Assembly: GCA_963530515.1 (NCBI GenBank)
Contig: CAUSEC010000026.1
Coordinates: 1 to 64,000, forward strand
Origin: CBFFRJ01 sp963530515
GTDB lineage: Bacteria; Pseudomonadota; Gammaproteobacteria; Enterobacterales; Enterobacteriaceae
Length of the DNA stretch: 64,000 nucleotides
Direction of reading: 5' to 3'
In this document: positions 38,232 through 47,022 of the stretch, one piece after another
How positions within the stretch are numbered: position 1 is the stretch's first letter
How the letters are laid out: the number at the start of each line of letters is the position of its first letter
Translations under genes and position numbers: made by a program
The notes under the pieces: generated by a model
What the model saw: only the letters and a program-made list of their open reading frames with translations
Database searches by the model: none
Told to the model about the DNA's origin: nothing

Positions 38232-39129
38232 AAACCTCAGCAACCCATTCACGAAACGCATCAATATCAATCTCCAGCGCCACCTGGGCGTTGGCGGGTT
38301 TGCCGAGTTTCCCTTCGATATCCACCACGGTGGTTCCCGAGGTCCATGTTCCCTGCGTTTCAACCGTCACAAAGCACGGCTTCAGGGTAAATATTGTGGG
38401 CCGAGCCAGCCAGGCAATGGCGCATAAATCGTGCATACGCAAACCGGTTGTCATGCTGCCGCTGCGGTAGTGGCTGAATAACGCATGCAGCATTTTTCCC
38501 GTCTCATTCAACGCTGGTAATGACGCCAGATAATCAGGTGCCAGCGTGGCCACGTTGGTCACATCCAGACCGCACATCACAATGTCCAGCCCACTATTGA
38601 ACACTCTGGCCGCCGCTTCAGGGTCGATGGCGATGTTGAATTCCGCATTGGGCGTGAAGTTGCCGCGCCCGGCGGAGCCGCCCATCATCACCAGCCGACG
38701 AATATTGAACTGGCACTCAGGATAATGGGTCAGCAACAGGGCAATGTTGGTCAACGGGCCAATGGTGACCAGCGTGACCGGCTCGGGTGACGCCATCAGC
38801 ACGTCACGAATGGCTTCAAACGCCGGTTTTGCCAGCGGCTGGCGCTGATGCTCAACAAAGTCATAGCCTTCCATGCCGGATTCACCGTGCACGTTTGCCG
38901 CATCGCGAAGCGGCCGCAGCAGCGGTGTGGCGGCCCCCTGCGCAACGGGCACATCCGCATTCCAGAAATGCAGCAGTTGCAGCGCGTTACGGGTGGTTTT
39001 TTCCAGTGAGACATTACCGGCGACCGTGGTCATCAGCTTGAGATCAAGCCCGGGGGCGAAAAGCGCGGCGGCAATGGCAGCCGCGTCATCAATGCCAGGG
39101 TCAGTGTCGAGAATAATCGGCAGGCGCAT
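38215..39129 (-). CDS. rihC: Ribonucleoside hydrolase RihC
   Basis: RihC hydrolyses purine and pyrimidine ribonucleosides to base and ribose. Beginning at MRLPIILDTD gives 304 aa, as in E. coli; GGAGGA lies just upstream. The calcium-binding motif DTDPGIDDAAAI (residues 8-19), VHGESGMEGYDF and RRLVMMGGSAGRGNFTPNAEFNI are family marks. The 3' end overlaps the opposing LysR gene by 17 bases, showing that the LysR-AlaX pair was placed tightly against it. Confidence 0.96.
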   Translation of the reverse strand: MRLPIILDTDPGIDDAAAIAAALFAPGLDLKLMTTVAGNVSLEKTTRNALQLLHFWNADVPVAQGAATPLLRPLRDAANVHGESGMEGYDFVEHQRQPLAKPAFEAIRDVLMASPEPVTLVTIGPLTNIALLLTHYPECQFNIRRLVMMGGSAGRGNFTPNAEFNIAIDPEAAARVFNSGLDIVMCGLDVTNVATLAPDYLASLPALNETGKMLHALFSHYRSGSMTTGLRMHDLCAIAWLARPTIFTLKPCFVTVETQGTWTSGTTVVDIEGKLGKPANAQVALEIDIDAFREWVAEVFSLAP

Positions 39130-39193
39130 AAATCCTCCATAAAAAATGCCAGACAATCGTCTGGCATCTTCTCATATCTGCGGGGCGAAAAAG

Positions 39194-40144
39194 TTACTCG
39201 ACTTCGCGAACATCAACGCGCAGCTCTTTCGGCACTTCGAAAACAATGTTCTCTTCACGCCCTTCGAGCGGTATGGCTTCGCCGCCACCCAGTTCCTGCA
39301 GACGGGTAATGACGTTTTGCACCAGAATATCCGGCGCGGACGCCCCCGCGGTGACACCCACACATTTGATGTCTTTGACCCAGATTTCCTGGATGTCGGA
39401 GGCATCATCAATCAGGTAAGCAGATTTACCCATGCGCTGAGCCAGTTCCGCCAGGCGGTTTGAGTTGGAGGAGTTTTTCGATCCAACAACCAGCACCACT
39501 TCAGCCTGTGAGGCTAACGCGCGAACGGCTTCCTGACGGTTGGTGGTGGCGTAACAGATGTCGTCTTTACGCGGGCCGACGATTTTAGGAAAACGGCTGC
39601 GCAGCGCATCGATAACATCGGAAGTGTCGTCCACCGACAGCGTCGTCTGGGTCATGAACGAGAGCTTGCCAACATCTTTGATGTCCAGCGTCGACACATC
39701 TTCCGGTGACTCCACCAGATACATGCCGCCCTTCTCGTTGCTGTACTGGCCCATGGTGCCTTCCACTTCCGGGTGGCCTGCGTGGCCAATCAGAATAGCT
39801 TCTTCACCACGACGGCTGGCGCGCGCGACTTCCATATGCACCTTTGTCACCAGCGGACAGGTGGCATCAAAAACGGTCAGGTCACGGCTTTTTGCTTCAT
39901 TGCGCACCGCCTGAGAGACGCCATGCGCGGAGAAAATCAGGATTGAGCCATCCGGCACTTCACTGATTTGCTCGATAAAAATGGCCCCGCGTTCGCGCAG
40001 GCTGTCGACCACGTAGCGGTTATGCACCACTTCATGGCGAACGTAAATCGGCGCGCCATAAATCTCCAGCGCGTTTTCAACAATGCTGATAGCACGGTCA
40101 ACCCCGGCGCAAAAGCCGCGCGGGTTAGCCAACAGGATCTGCAT
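39194..40144 (-). CDS. ispH: 4-hydroxy-3-methylbut-2-enyl diphosphate reductase IspH
   Basis: IspH is the [4Fe-4S] enzyme that ends the MEP pathway, giving IPP and DMAPP. 316 aa as in E. coli. The cluster cysteines are in PRGFCAGVDRA (Cys12), DATCPLVTKVH (Cys96) and ICYATTNRQ (Cys197); the substrate His residues are in VRHEVVHN, SAHGVSQ and IGHAGHPEVEGT. Its ATG lies 20 bases inside the fkpB 3' end, so the two genes are coupled. Confidence 0.98.
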   Translation of the reverse strand: MQILLANPRGFCAGVDRAISIVENALEIYGAPIYVRHEVVHNRYVVDSLRERGAIFIEQISEVPDGSILIFSAHGVSQAVRNEAKSRDLTVFDATCPLVTKVHMEVARASRRGEEAILIGHAGHPEVEGTMGQYSNEKGGMYLVESPEDVSTLDIKDVGKLSFMTQTTLSVDDTSDVIDALRSRFPKIVGPRKDDICYATTNRQEAVRALASQAEVVLVVGSKNSSNSNRLAELAQRMGKSAYLIDDASDIQEIWVKDIKCVGVTAGASAPDILVQNVITRLQELGGGEAIPLEGREENIVFEVPKELRVDVREVE

Positions 40145-40595
40145 TCAACCCCTCCAGTACTGGCTCAATCTCCAGTACTTCAACATCAAAATGTACGGTC
40201 TGGCCTGCAAGCGGATGGTTAAAATCAACGGTGATAGAGTCACCGTTCACTTCACGGATAACGCCAGGCATTTCGCTGCCATCCATGGAGGTAAAGAGCA
40301 TAATCGCGCCGATTTCCGGCTCGCCCGCATCCATAAAATCACGGCGGGAAAAATACTGAATCAGATCGGGCATCGGGGTGCCAAAAGCGGCATCAGGCTC
40401 CAGCGAAAACGCCTTTTTCTCGCCTTCTTTCAAGCCCAGCAGATGTTGTTCCAGCCCTTCAGAGAGCGATCCGTCTCCGAGGCGAAACAGTGCAGGTTTA
40501 CCATTGTTGCGGGTTGACTCAGCGGTGGAGCCGTCTTCGAGCTTGAGCGTGAAGTGAACCAGCACCGCGCTATTACTCTGTATGGATTTTGACAT
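40125..40595 (-). CDS. fkpB: FKBP-type peptidyl-prolyl isomerase FkpB (SlpA)
   Basis: FkpB is a SlyD-like FKBP with an inserted chaperone flap. From MSKSIQSNSAVL the product is 156 aa against 149 in E. coli: the C-terminus runs on by about seven residues (EGLNADPVG) because the stop codon seen in E. coli before ispH is not present, so the gene reads 20 bases into ispH. FKBP motifs VLVHFTLKLEDGSTAEST, LEQHLLGLKEGEKKAF and NHPLAGQTVHFDVEVLEI are intact. Confidence 0.95.
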   Translation of the reverse strand: MSKSIQSNSAVLVHFTLKLEDGSTAESTRNNGKPALFRLGDGSLSEGLEQHLLGLKEGEKKAFSLEPDAAFGTPMPDLIQYFSRRDFMDAGEPEIGAIMLFTSMDGSEMPGVIREVNGDSITVDFNHPLAGQTVHFDVEVLEIEPVLEGLNADPVG

Positions 40596-40613
40596 GCAGG
40601 TTTGCTCACTTAT

Positions 40614-40674
40614 TGGGCCTGATGGTGATGCGCTTATCAGGCCTCGAAAACCTGATAAGCGCCATCCGGCAATG
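40614..40674. repeat. REP pair between fkpB and lspA
   Basis: Two facing REP-like units, GCCTGATGGTGATGCGCTTA (from 40618) and CCTGATAAGCGCCATCCGGC (from 40651), fill the gap between lspA and fkpB. Within one operon it can act as an mRNA stability element. Confidence 0.85.
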
Positions 40675-40675
40675 T

Positions 40676-41173
40676 TTACGCGGCTTTTTTCTCTCTGGAA
40701 GGCAAGAAGCCCTCCAGCACAATCAATGCAGCGCCAATACAAATGGCCGTATCCGCAAGATTAAAGGTAGCAAAGTGCCAGTCGCCCATATAGAAATCGA
40801 TCATATCGACGACAAAGCCATGCCACAGGCGATCGAACAGGTTGCCCAACGCCCCACCAATGATCAGCGCATACGCGATGTTGTTCAGCTTCTGTGTGGC
40901 CTTAGAGCGGTACATCAGCACCGCCAGCACAACACAGATACCGATGGCGATACCGGCAAAGAACCAACGCTGCCAGCCACCGCTATCGGCGAGGAAACTG
41001 AACGCCGCACCATAGTTACGCGCATAATGCAGATTAAGTGACGGGAACAGTGGCACCGTGTCCCCCAGAGCGAAGTTCTGGAGGATCAGGTACTTACTGC
41101 CCAGATCAATAATCAGCACGGCCACCACCAGCCATAGCCAGCGCAGCCCTGTTGAACAGACAGATTTACTCAT
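40676..41173 (-). CDS. lspA: Lipoprotein signal peptidase II
   Basis: LspA is the inner-membrane aspartyl protease that removes the signal peptide from diacylglyceryl-modified prolipoproteins; it is the target of globomycin. 165 aa, four membrane helices. The catalytic Asp residues are in GALGNLFDRLWHG and FATFNLADTAIC. It overlaps the ileS stop in TGATG, a coupling conserved in E. coli. Confidence 0.98.
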   Translation of the reverse strand: MSKSVCSTGLRWLWLVVAVLIIDLGSKYLILQNFALGDTVPLFPSLNLHYARNYGAAFSFLADSGGWQRWFFAGIAIGICVVLAVLMYRSKATQKLNNIAYALIIGGALGNLFDRLWHGFVVDMIDFYMGDWHFATFNLADTAICIGAALIVLEGFLPSREKKAA

Positions 41174-43989
41174 CAGGCAAACTTACGTTTTTCGCCGTCA
41201 CCGGCAACGTTGCTGACACAGCGTCCGCAGATCTCTGCGTGTTCCGCCACCTTGCCGACATCCTGAGTGTAGTGCCAGCAACGCGGGCACTTATCCCCTT
41301 CGGCTTTGCTTAACGCCACTTTCAGACCTTTGAGCAATTCACTCTGTTGGGCATCAGCGCAAGCAACCGCATAATCTTCAACTTTCGCACCGGAGGTCAA
41401 CAGGACAAATCGTAATTCATCGCCCAGCGCCGTCAGCTTCGCCGCCAGTTCCGGTTCGGCATACAGCGTAACTGCTGCTTCAAGGGAGCCGCCGACTTTC
41501 TTGTCCGCGCGCGCCTGCTCGATCACCTTGTTCACTTCGCCACGCACTTTCAGCAGCTCGTCCCAGAAGGCATCGTTCATCGCTTCGGTGCTGGAGAGAT
41601 CGAACAGACCTTCGTACCACTCGCCCGTGAACACATACTTCTCACGGTCGCCCGGCAGGTAGCCCCAGATTTCGTCCGCGGTGAAGGACATGATCGGCGC
41701 CATCCAGCGCACCAGCGCTTCTGCGATGTGGAACAGCGCGGTCTGGCAGCTACGACGCGCCACGCTGTCCGCCTTCGCGGTGTACTGGCGGTCTTTGATG
41801 ATGTCGAGGTAGAACGAGCCCATCTCGATGGAGCAGAAGCGCATCAGGCGCTGCACCACTTCGTGGAAGTCGTAAGACTCATAGGCTTTCAGGATATCTT
41901 CCTGCGCCGCTTTCGCGCAGCCTACTGCCCAGCGGTCCAGCACCACCATCTCTTCCGGTTTCACCATGTCTTTTGCCGGATCGAACCCGTTCAGGTTCGC
42001 CAGCAGGAAGCGCGCGGTGTTACGGATACGACGATAGCTGTCGGCAGCACGCTTGAGGATCTCATCCGAGACCGCCATTTCGCCGGTGTAATCGGTAGAA
42101 GCGACCCACAGGCGCAGAATGTCGGCACCCAGTTTGTTCATCACTTCCTGCGGCGACACGGTGTTGCCGATGGATTTGGACATTTTGCGACCCTGACCAT
42201 CAACGGTGAAGCCGTGGGTCAGTACCTGACGGTAAGGCGCTTTGCCTTTCATCGCGGTCGAAATCATCAGGGAAGACATGAACCAGCCGCGATGCTGGTC
42301 AGAACCTTCCAGATACATGTCAGCAGCGTGACCGGCGAATTCCGGGCGCACATCAACAACGGAGGAGTGGGTTGAACCGGAGTCGAACCAGACGTCCAGC
42401 GTATCCGGCACTTTCTCGTAGTTATCCGCATCGTCACCGAGGATGTCGCAGGAATCGAGATCCCACCAGGCCTGAATGCCGTCAACTTCAACGCGTTTTG
42501 CTACGGCTTCCATCAGTTCCAGGGTGTTCGGGTGCAGTTCCTGCGTCTCTTTATGGACGAATAGAGACATCGGTACGCCCCAGGTACGCTGACGGGAGAT
42601 ACACCAGTCAGGGCGGTTAGCGACCATGGATTCGATACGCGCCTGGCCCCAGTCCGGGATCCACTGCACGCCTTTGATTTCTGAAAGAGACTGCGCGCGC
42701 AGACCTTTCTGATCCATGCTAACGAACCATTGCGGCGTGGCACGGAAGATGATCGGTGACTTGTGACGCCAGCAGCACGGATAGCTGTGCTGCATTTTTT
42801 CGACATGCAGCAGCGCGCCGCTGTCGCGCAGCATGTTAACGATAATGTCGTTCGCTTTGAAAACGTTGATACCGTCCAGAGTCGGGTAAGTGCCTGGCAG
42901 ATAAGCACCGTCCGGGCCAACCGGGTTGGCAATTTCCAGACCGTATTTCTGGCTGATGGTGTAGTCGTCCGGGCCGTGACCACCGGCGGTATGTACCGCA
43001 CCGGTACCGGCGTCGAGGGTCACGTGATCGCCGAGGATCGCAGGCACATCGAAGTCCAGGAACGGGTGCTTAAAGCGCATCAGCTCCAGCTCAGCGCCTT
43101 TCACGGTACCCAGCACACTGTATTCGCTGATGTTCGCGCGTTTCAGTACGCTTTCCACCAGATCTTTCGCCAGAATGACGGCTTTGCCTTCAACCTGCAC
43201 CAGCGCGTATTCAAACTCAGGAGAGAGAGAAATCGCGCGGTTAGCAGGCAGCGTCCACGGCGTGGTGGTCCAGATAACCAGCGCAATCGGGCCGTTTACG
43301 CTGGACACGCCAAATTTGGCTTTCACTGCATCCTGGTCGACGGCGTTGAACGCCACATCGATGGACGGAGAGGTTTTGTCGTAATACTCCACTTCCGCTT
43401 CTGCCAGCGCAGAACGGCAGTCTACGCACCAGTGCACCGGCTTCGCGCCTTTGTGCAGGTGACCGTTGCCGATGATTTTGCCCAGCGCACGGATGATATT
43501 GGCTTCGGTTTTGAAATCCATGGTCAGGTATGGACGAGACCAGTCGCCCAGTACGCCCAGGCGGATAAAGTCCGCACGCTGGCCGTCAACCTGAGTCGCC
43601 GCGTATTCACGGCATTTGGCGCGGAATTCCGCGGCGGTAAATTTCTCACCCGGCTTACCGAATTCCTGCTCCACTTTCAGCTCGATCGGCAGACCGTGGC
43701 AGTCCCAGCCCGGAACGTAAGGCGAGTCATATCCTGCGAGTCCTTTGGACTTCACAATAATGTCTTTCAGAATCTTGTTAACAGAGTGACCAATATGAAT
43801 GCTGCCATTCGCATATGGAGGGCCATCATGCAGAATGAAGGTTTTTTTGCCTTTTTTGGCTGCACGAATGATGCCGTACAGGTCATCATCGGTCCAACGC
43901 GCCAGCATTCCCGGTTCGCGCTTGGCGAGATCGCCGCGCATCGGGAACCCTGTTTCCGGCAAATTCAGGGTTGATTTATAGTCACTCAT
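41173..43989 (-). CDS. ileS: Isoleucyl-tRNA synthetase
   Basis: IleS charges tRNA(Ile) and edits Val-tRNA(Ile). 938 aa, the E. coli length. Class I signatures are HIGH (GSIHIGHSVNK, near residue 64) and KMSKS (GRKMSKSIGN, near 602); the CP1 editing domain contains WTTTPWTLPANRAI and GTGAVHTAGGHGPDDY; the C-terminal zinc site is CPRCWHY...CGRCVSNV. It is of the ileS1, mupirocin-sensitive type. Cotranscribed with ribF and lspA. Confidence 0.99.
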   Translation of the reverse strand: MSDYKSTLNLPETGFPMRGDLAKREPGMLARWTDDDLYGIIRAAKKGKKTFILHDGPPYANGSIHIGHSVNKILKDIIVKSKGLAGYDSPYVPGWDCHGLPIELKVEQEFGKPGEKFTAAEFRAKCREYAATQVDGQRADFIRLGVLGDWSRPYLTMDFKTEANIIRALGKIIGNGHLHKGAKPVHWCVDCRSALAEAEVEYYDKTSPSIDVAFNAVDQDAVKAKFGVSSVNGPIALVIWTTTPWTLPANRAISLSPEFEYALVQVEGKAVILAKDLVESVLKRANISEYSVLGTVKGAELELMRFKHPFLDFDVPAILGDHVTLDAGTGAVHTAGGHGPDDYTISQKYGLEIANPVGPDGAYLPGTYPTLDGINVFKANDIIVNMLRDSGALLHVEKMQHSYPCCWRHKSPIIFRATPQWFVSMDQKGLRAQSLSEIKGVQWIPDWGQARIESMVANRPDWCISRQRTWGVPMSLFVHKETQELHPNTLELMEAVAKRVEVDGIQAWWDLDSCDILGDDADNYEKVPDTLDVWFDSGSTHSSVVDVRPEFAGHAADMYLEGSDQHRGWFMSSLMISTAMKGKAPYRQVLTHGFTVDGQGRKMSKSIGNTVSPQEVMNKLGADILRLWVASTDYTGEMAVSDEILKRAADSYRRIRNTARFLLANLNGFDPAKDMVKPEEMVVLDRWAVGCAKAAQEDILKAYESYDFHEVVQRLMRFCSIEMGSFYLDIIKDRQYTAKADSVARRSCQTALFHIAEALVRWMAPIMSFTADEIWGYLPGDREKYVFTGEWYEGLFDLSSTEAMNDAFWDELLKVRGEVNKVIEQARADKKVGGSLEAAVTLYAEPELAAKLTALGDELRFVLLTSGAKVEDYAVACADAQQSELLKGLKVALSKAEGDKCPRCWHYTQDVGKVAEHAEICGRCVSNVAGDGEKRKFA

Positions 43990-44034
43990 CAGATTCTCGG
44001 TTCCGTATTTATCACGTAGGCAGTTAAGCCGGGT

Positions 44035-44961
44035 TCAAAGCCCAAAAAACTCGCGGGCCGTCAATTCATCTCGCGCAATTTGCGCTTTTAGTTCATCCAG
44101 CGAACCAAATCGCTGCTCGTTGCGTATTTTTTTACGCAGTATCACATCTATATGGCGACCATAGAGGTCCATTACAACGTCCAGCAGGTGCACTTCTAAC
44201 TGTTGACGCACACCGGCGACGGTCGGACGCGTGCCAATGTTGGCGACGCCGTAGAACGGCTTATCGCCCAGTCCTGCTACTTCCACCGCATACACCCCTT
44301 TAACCGGGGAAACCTGACGACGCAGCGGTATATTCGCCGTCGGGAAGCCTATCGTGCGGCCCAGCGCATCGCCATGAACCACGCGGCCAGAGATAGTGAA
44401 CGGATGCCCCAGCAGGGTTTCTGCCGTGTCCAGGTCATCATTAGCCAGCGCCTGACGCACCGCCGTGCTGCTGACGCGTACGCCGCCTTCGCAGAAGGTC
44501 ATCGCGCTGGTGACGTCAAATCCATACTCCAGACCAGCCTTCTGTAATAGCAAGAAATCGCCCTGACGACCAGCGCCAAAGCGGAAATCATCACCCACGG
44601 CGAGAAACTGTACGCCAAGACGCTTAACCAGCAGGTCGCTGACGAAATTTTGTGCTGTCAGCGCGGCAAAGCGACGATCGAAACGTAAACACAATACATA
44701 GTCCACGCCGGACTCCGCCAGATAGCGCAATTTCTCGCGCAGGCGAGTGAGTCGGGCGGGAGATTTATCGCCCGCGAACAGCTCCAGCGGCTGCGGCTCG
44801 AAAATCATCACTACAACGGGCAGGCCGCGGGCCTCCCCTTCTTTACGCAATCCCTGCAACAGCGCCTGATGACCACGATGCACGCCGTCGAAATTACCAA
44901 TAGTCAGCACGCACCCGTGTGGCGCGCTGCTGAGATTATGTATGCCGCGTATCAGCTTCAT
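44035..44961 (-). CDS. ribF: Bifunctional riboflavin kinase / FMN adenylyltransferase
   Basis: RibF converts riboflavin to FMN and then FAD. 308 aa (313 in E. coli; the last few residues are missing after REFFGL). The N-terminal adenylyltransferase domain has GNFDGVHRGHQ (residues 22-32) and VSSTAVRQAL; the C-terminal kinase domain has GRTIGFPTANI and GVYAVEVAGLG. First gene of ribF-ileS-lspA-fkpB-ispH, 45 bases before ileS. Confidence 0.97.
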   Translation of the reverse strand: MKLIRGIHNLSSAPHGCVLTIGNFDGVHRGHQALLQGLRKEGEARGLPVVVMIFEPQPLELFAGDKSPARLTRLREKLRYLAESGVDYVLCLRFDRRFAALTAQNFVSDLLVKRLGVQFLAVGDDFRFGAGRQGDFLLLQKAGLEYGFDVTSAMTFCEGGVRVSSTAVRQALANDDLDTAETLLGHPFTISGRVVHGDALGRTIGFPTANIPLRRQVSPVKGVYAVEVAGLGDKPFYGVANIGTRPTVAGVRQQLEVHLLDVVMDLYGRHIDVILRKKIRNEQRFGSLDELKAQIARDELTAREFFGL

Positions 44962-44990
44962 GTCTGGCTCAAAACAGTGAAAATCGTCGG

Positions 44991-45019
44991 ATTATACCTT
45001 GTACAACGTGCGACGTTAA
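44991..45019 (-). promoter_or_regulatory. Predicted ribF promoter
   Basis: TTAACG (45019-45014), a 17-base spacer and a perfect TATAAT (44996-44991) on the minus strand, 30 bases upstream of the ribF ATG. A nine-base inverted repeat, AATCGTCGG (44982-44990) and CCGACGATT (45020-45028), brackets the promoter exactly. Confidence 0.75.
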
Positions 45020-45211
45020 CCGACGATTGCCTGAAGCTGCCAGAAAGGGGAAGGATTTCATCAAGCTGGCCCCTGCTGGCATGAAAAACTGGGCGAGTAC
45101 GTGATTTTTATCGTTGAAAAGCTGTATTCGTTGCAAGCAAGCTGGTAGAATCCTGCGCCATCACTACGTAACGAGCGTTGTATTTTAACGGCGCTTATTT
45201 GCACAAATCCA

Positions 45212-45240
45212 TTGACAAAAGAAGGCTAAGAGGGCATATT
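45212..45240 (+). promoter_or_regulatory. Predicted rpsT promoter (proximal)
   Basis: A perfect -35 TTGACA (45212-45217), a 17-base spacer and CATATT (45235-45240). A second, upstream promoter is possible with -10 TAGAAT at 45146-45151, matching the two-promoter arrangement known in E. coli. The rest of 45029-45211 shows no gene. Confidence 0.75.
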
Positions 45241-45287
45241 CCTCGGCCTTTGAATTGTCCATATAGATCATATTTGGGAGTTGGACC

Positions 45288-45551
45288 TTGGCTAATATCA
45301 AATCAGCTAAGAAGCGCGCCGTTCAGTCTGAAAAGGCTCGCAAACACAACGCAAGCCGTCGCTCTATGATGCGTACTTTCATCAAGAAAGTGTACGCTGC
45401 GATTGAAGCTGGCGACAAAGCTGCTGCACAGAAAGCATTTGACGATATGCAACCGATCGTGGATCGCCAGGCCGCTAAAGGTCTGATCCACAAAAACAAA
45501 GCTGCACGTCATAAAGCTAACCTGACCGCACAGATCAGCAAACTGGCTTAA
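45288..45551 (+). CDS. rpsT: 30S ribosomal protein S20, UUG start
   Basis: S20 binds 16S rRNA helices 9 and 44. The 87-aa, Lys/Ala-rich product starts at TTG (45288) with GGAG (45277-45280) seven bases upstream, as in E. coli, where the UUG start is part of S20 autogenous translational repression. Sequence MANIKSAKKRAVQSEKARKH at the N-terminus is diagnostic. Monocistronic, with a terminator that also serves the convergent ArsR-type gene. Confidence 0.98.
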   Translation: MANIKSAKKRAVQSEKARKHNASRRSMMRTFIKKVYAAIEAGDKAAAQKAFDDMQPIVDRQAAKGLIHKNKAARHKANLTAQISKLA

Positions 45552-45579
45552 TCACCCGCTTGTTGTGCTTTGTGAAAAG

Positions 45580-45603
45580 AACCCGCTAACGCGGGTTTTT
45601 TTA
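45580..45603. terminator. Bidirectional terminator, rpsT and ArsR-type gene
   Basis: AACCCGC (45580-45586) pairs with GCGGGTT (45591-45597) around TAAC; T8 follows on the plus strand. On the minus strand the stem is followed by CTTTT, so the opposing gene, whose stop codon is within the T tract, can use it too. Confidence 0.9.
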
Positions 45604-46317
45604 TGTCTGCTGTTCGTCACCGATAGCGAATAGTACCTGTAATCCCCTCAGCCCTTGCGCAGTGAACGTCACTTCCCGAAAGCCCGGCGTCCGCTGAATC
45701 CATCCTTTCTGTTCAAAATACAGCAGCAAAAGCGCCCCTGCATGTCCACCAAGATGAAAACGCCTTTCGCTCCAGTCGAGGCACGCGCAACAGCGTTTGC
45801 GAGTGGTCTTTCCTGACACAGGCATACCCATGCGGGCAAAGAAAGCTATGCCCTCCTCCGTCAGTGCGCTGCCATCCTCCGTTATCCAGTTTTTCTCCCG
45901 CAGGGCATCGAAGATGTTGACGGCCAGTTCACCCGCCAGATGATCGTAACAGGTGCGCGCCCGTCTTAAGGCGGTGGGCGTGCGGGTCGCAGGTGGATTC
46001 ACCCGTCGCCATGACACGCCCATCATTCGTTCGATGAGCTCTGCAATGTCCTGACCTGCAAGGCGAAAGTAGCGATGGCGGCCCTGGCTCAGGCAGTTAA
46101 TCAACTGGCTGGACAGGAGCTTATTAAGATGGGCACTGGCCGTTGAGGCGGAAACACCTGCGACAGTACTGAGTTCCGTGGCGGTCCAGGCGCGCCCGTC
46201 CATGAGCGCGCAGAGCATTTTTACCCGTGAAGGGTCAGACATTGCCGCAGCGACGGCTGAGACGGAACGTTCGAGGGCGTCATCGTCGACAAACGGTTCA
46301 GGATGGTTCGCTGTCAT
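45601..46317 (-). CDS. ArsR-type winged-helix regulator
   Basis: A 238-aa protein from MTANHPEPF. Residues about 15-95 form an ArsR-type winged helix (SDPSRVKMLCALMDGRAWTATELSTVAGVSASTASAHLNKL); the rest is a second domain with a Cys cluster, RKRCCACLDWSERRFHLGGHAGALLL, a signature of a long ArsR subfamily. The Cys/His group suggests metal or redox sensing but this is inference. It overlaps the ACT-like gene by 20 bases and is the last gene of a trio; it may repress that trio. Not found here in E. coli K-12. Confidence 0.88.
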   Translation of the reverse strand: MTANHPEPFVDDDALERSVSAVAAAMSDPSRVKMLCALMDGRAWTATELSTVAGVSASTASAHLNKLLSSQLINCLSQGRHRYFRLAGQDIAELIERMMGVSWRRVNPPATRTPTALRRARTCYDHLAGELAVNIFDALREKNWITEDGSALTEEGIAFFARMGMPVSGKTTRKRCCACLDWSERRFHLGGHAGALLLLYFEQKGWIQRTPGFREVTFTAQGLRGLQVLFAIGDEQQT

Positions 46318-46705
46318 GGGCAGGTATCTCCCAGGGTTCGGTAGCCTCACTGGCGGCGGCCGGATTGTCCGTCACCAGAATGAGCTGATTCGCATGGTCA
46401 CTGTACTGTACCAGGATATTCACACCGCGTAACGCCAGCGCTGTGGCAATCTCGCCCAGTTCACCGGGTCGTTCCTGCTTGAGCTTACGAATGAGGGGCT
46501 GCGACACATTGCAAACGTTAAATCCCGCCGCCTCCAGCACCACCTGCGCCCGCAAACCTTCTTCAACGAGAAAATGCGCGTGCGCGTCGTGTCCAATGGT
46601 AAAAACGCCGCCGCCCTCCAGGCCAATGCCATGACTGCCCAGTGTCTTACCCAGTCTTGCCAGTTCGCCCGGTACATTTTTGAGGATAACGTGAATATCG
46701 AACAT
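46298..46705 (-). CDS. ACT-like domain protein
   Basis: A 135-aa cytosolic protein from MFDIHVILKNVPGELARLGKTLG. It has two betaalphabeta-like halves: the first with VPGELARLGKTLGSHGIGLEGGGVF, the second with ERPGELGEIATALALRGVNILVQYSDHANQLILV, both typical of tandem ACT amino-acid- or ligand-binding domains. GGGGGTAAGG lies upstream, within the end of the ABM gene. No enzyme domain is fused, so it may be a small-molecule sensor for the neighbouring ArsR protein. Function unknown. Confidence 0.82.
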   Translation of the reverse strand: MFDIHVILKNVPGELARLGKTLGSHGIGLEGGGVFTIGHDAHAHFLVEEGLRAQVVLEAAGFNVCNVSQPLIRKLKQERPGELGEIATALALRGVNILVQYSDHANQLILVTDNPAAASEATEPWEIPAHDSEPS

Positions 46706-46709
46706 CGCC

Positions 46710-47021
46710 TTACCCCCGGTCTTCTGACGAATATTCCCGTTCAAGACGGGCAATACGGATACGATAATACGAGAAGATGTCTTCACGCCCTTCCGCCTGC
46801 GCGGCACGGTGGAAATGGTTTTTCTTCCATGCCTCAACAGACGCCTCATCGCGCCACCAGGATAAAGAGAGGATTTTGCCCGGTGAAGTAAGGCTCTGAA
46901 AACGCTCAATGTCAATAAAGCCATCGATGTCGCTCAGCAATGGCTTAAGCTGCGCGGCGAGTTCCAGATAACGCGCCTGCTTTTCAGCAACCGCTTGCGC
47001 TTCAAAAAGTACTGCAATCAT
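46710..47021 (-). CDS. ABM-fold (antibiotic biosynthesis monooxygenase-like) protein
   Basis: A 103-aa dimeric alpha-beta-barrel protein. LLSDIDGFIDIERFQSLTSPGKILSLSWWRDEASVEAWKKNHFHRAAQAEGREDIFSYYRIRIARL is laid out as in the ABM superfamily, with the usual SLSWWRDEASVEAW and HFHRAAQ segments. Relatives are cofactor-free quinone-forming monooxygenases, haem-degrading enzymes or uncharacterised proteins; which applies is not clear. First gene of the ABM-ACT-ArsR operon; its ribosome-binding site lies inside a palindrome. Confidence 0.88.
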   Translation of the reverse strand: MIAVLFEAQAVAEKQARYLELAAQLKPLLSDIDGFIDIERFQSLTSPGKILSLSWWRDEASVEAWKKNHFHRAAQAEGREDIFSYYRIRIARLEREYSSEDRG

Positions 47022-47022
47022 G

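Noticed and set aside
42763..43974. A 403-codon open frame opposite ileS, and a similar 347-codon frame opposite dnaJ (49469-50512)
   Set aside because: Same shadow effect; both translations lack family features, while the sense genes are full length.
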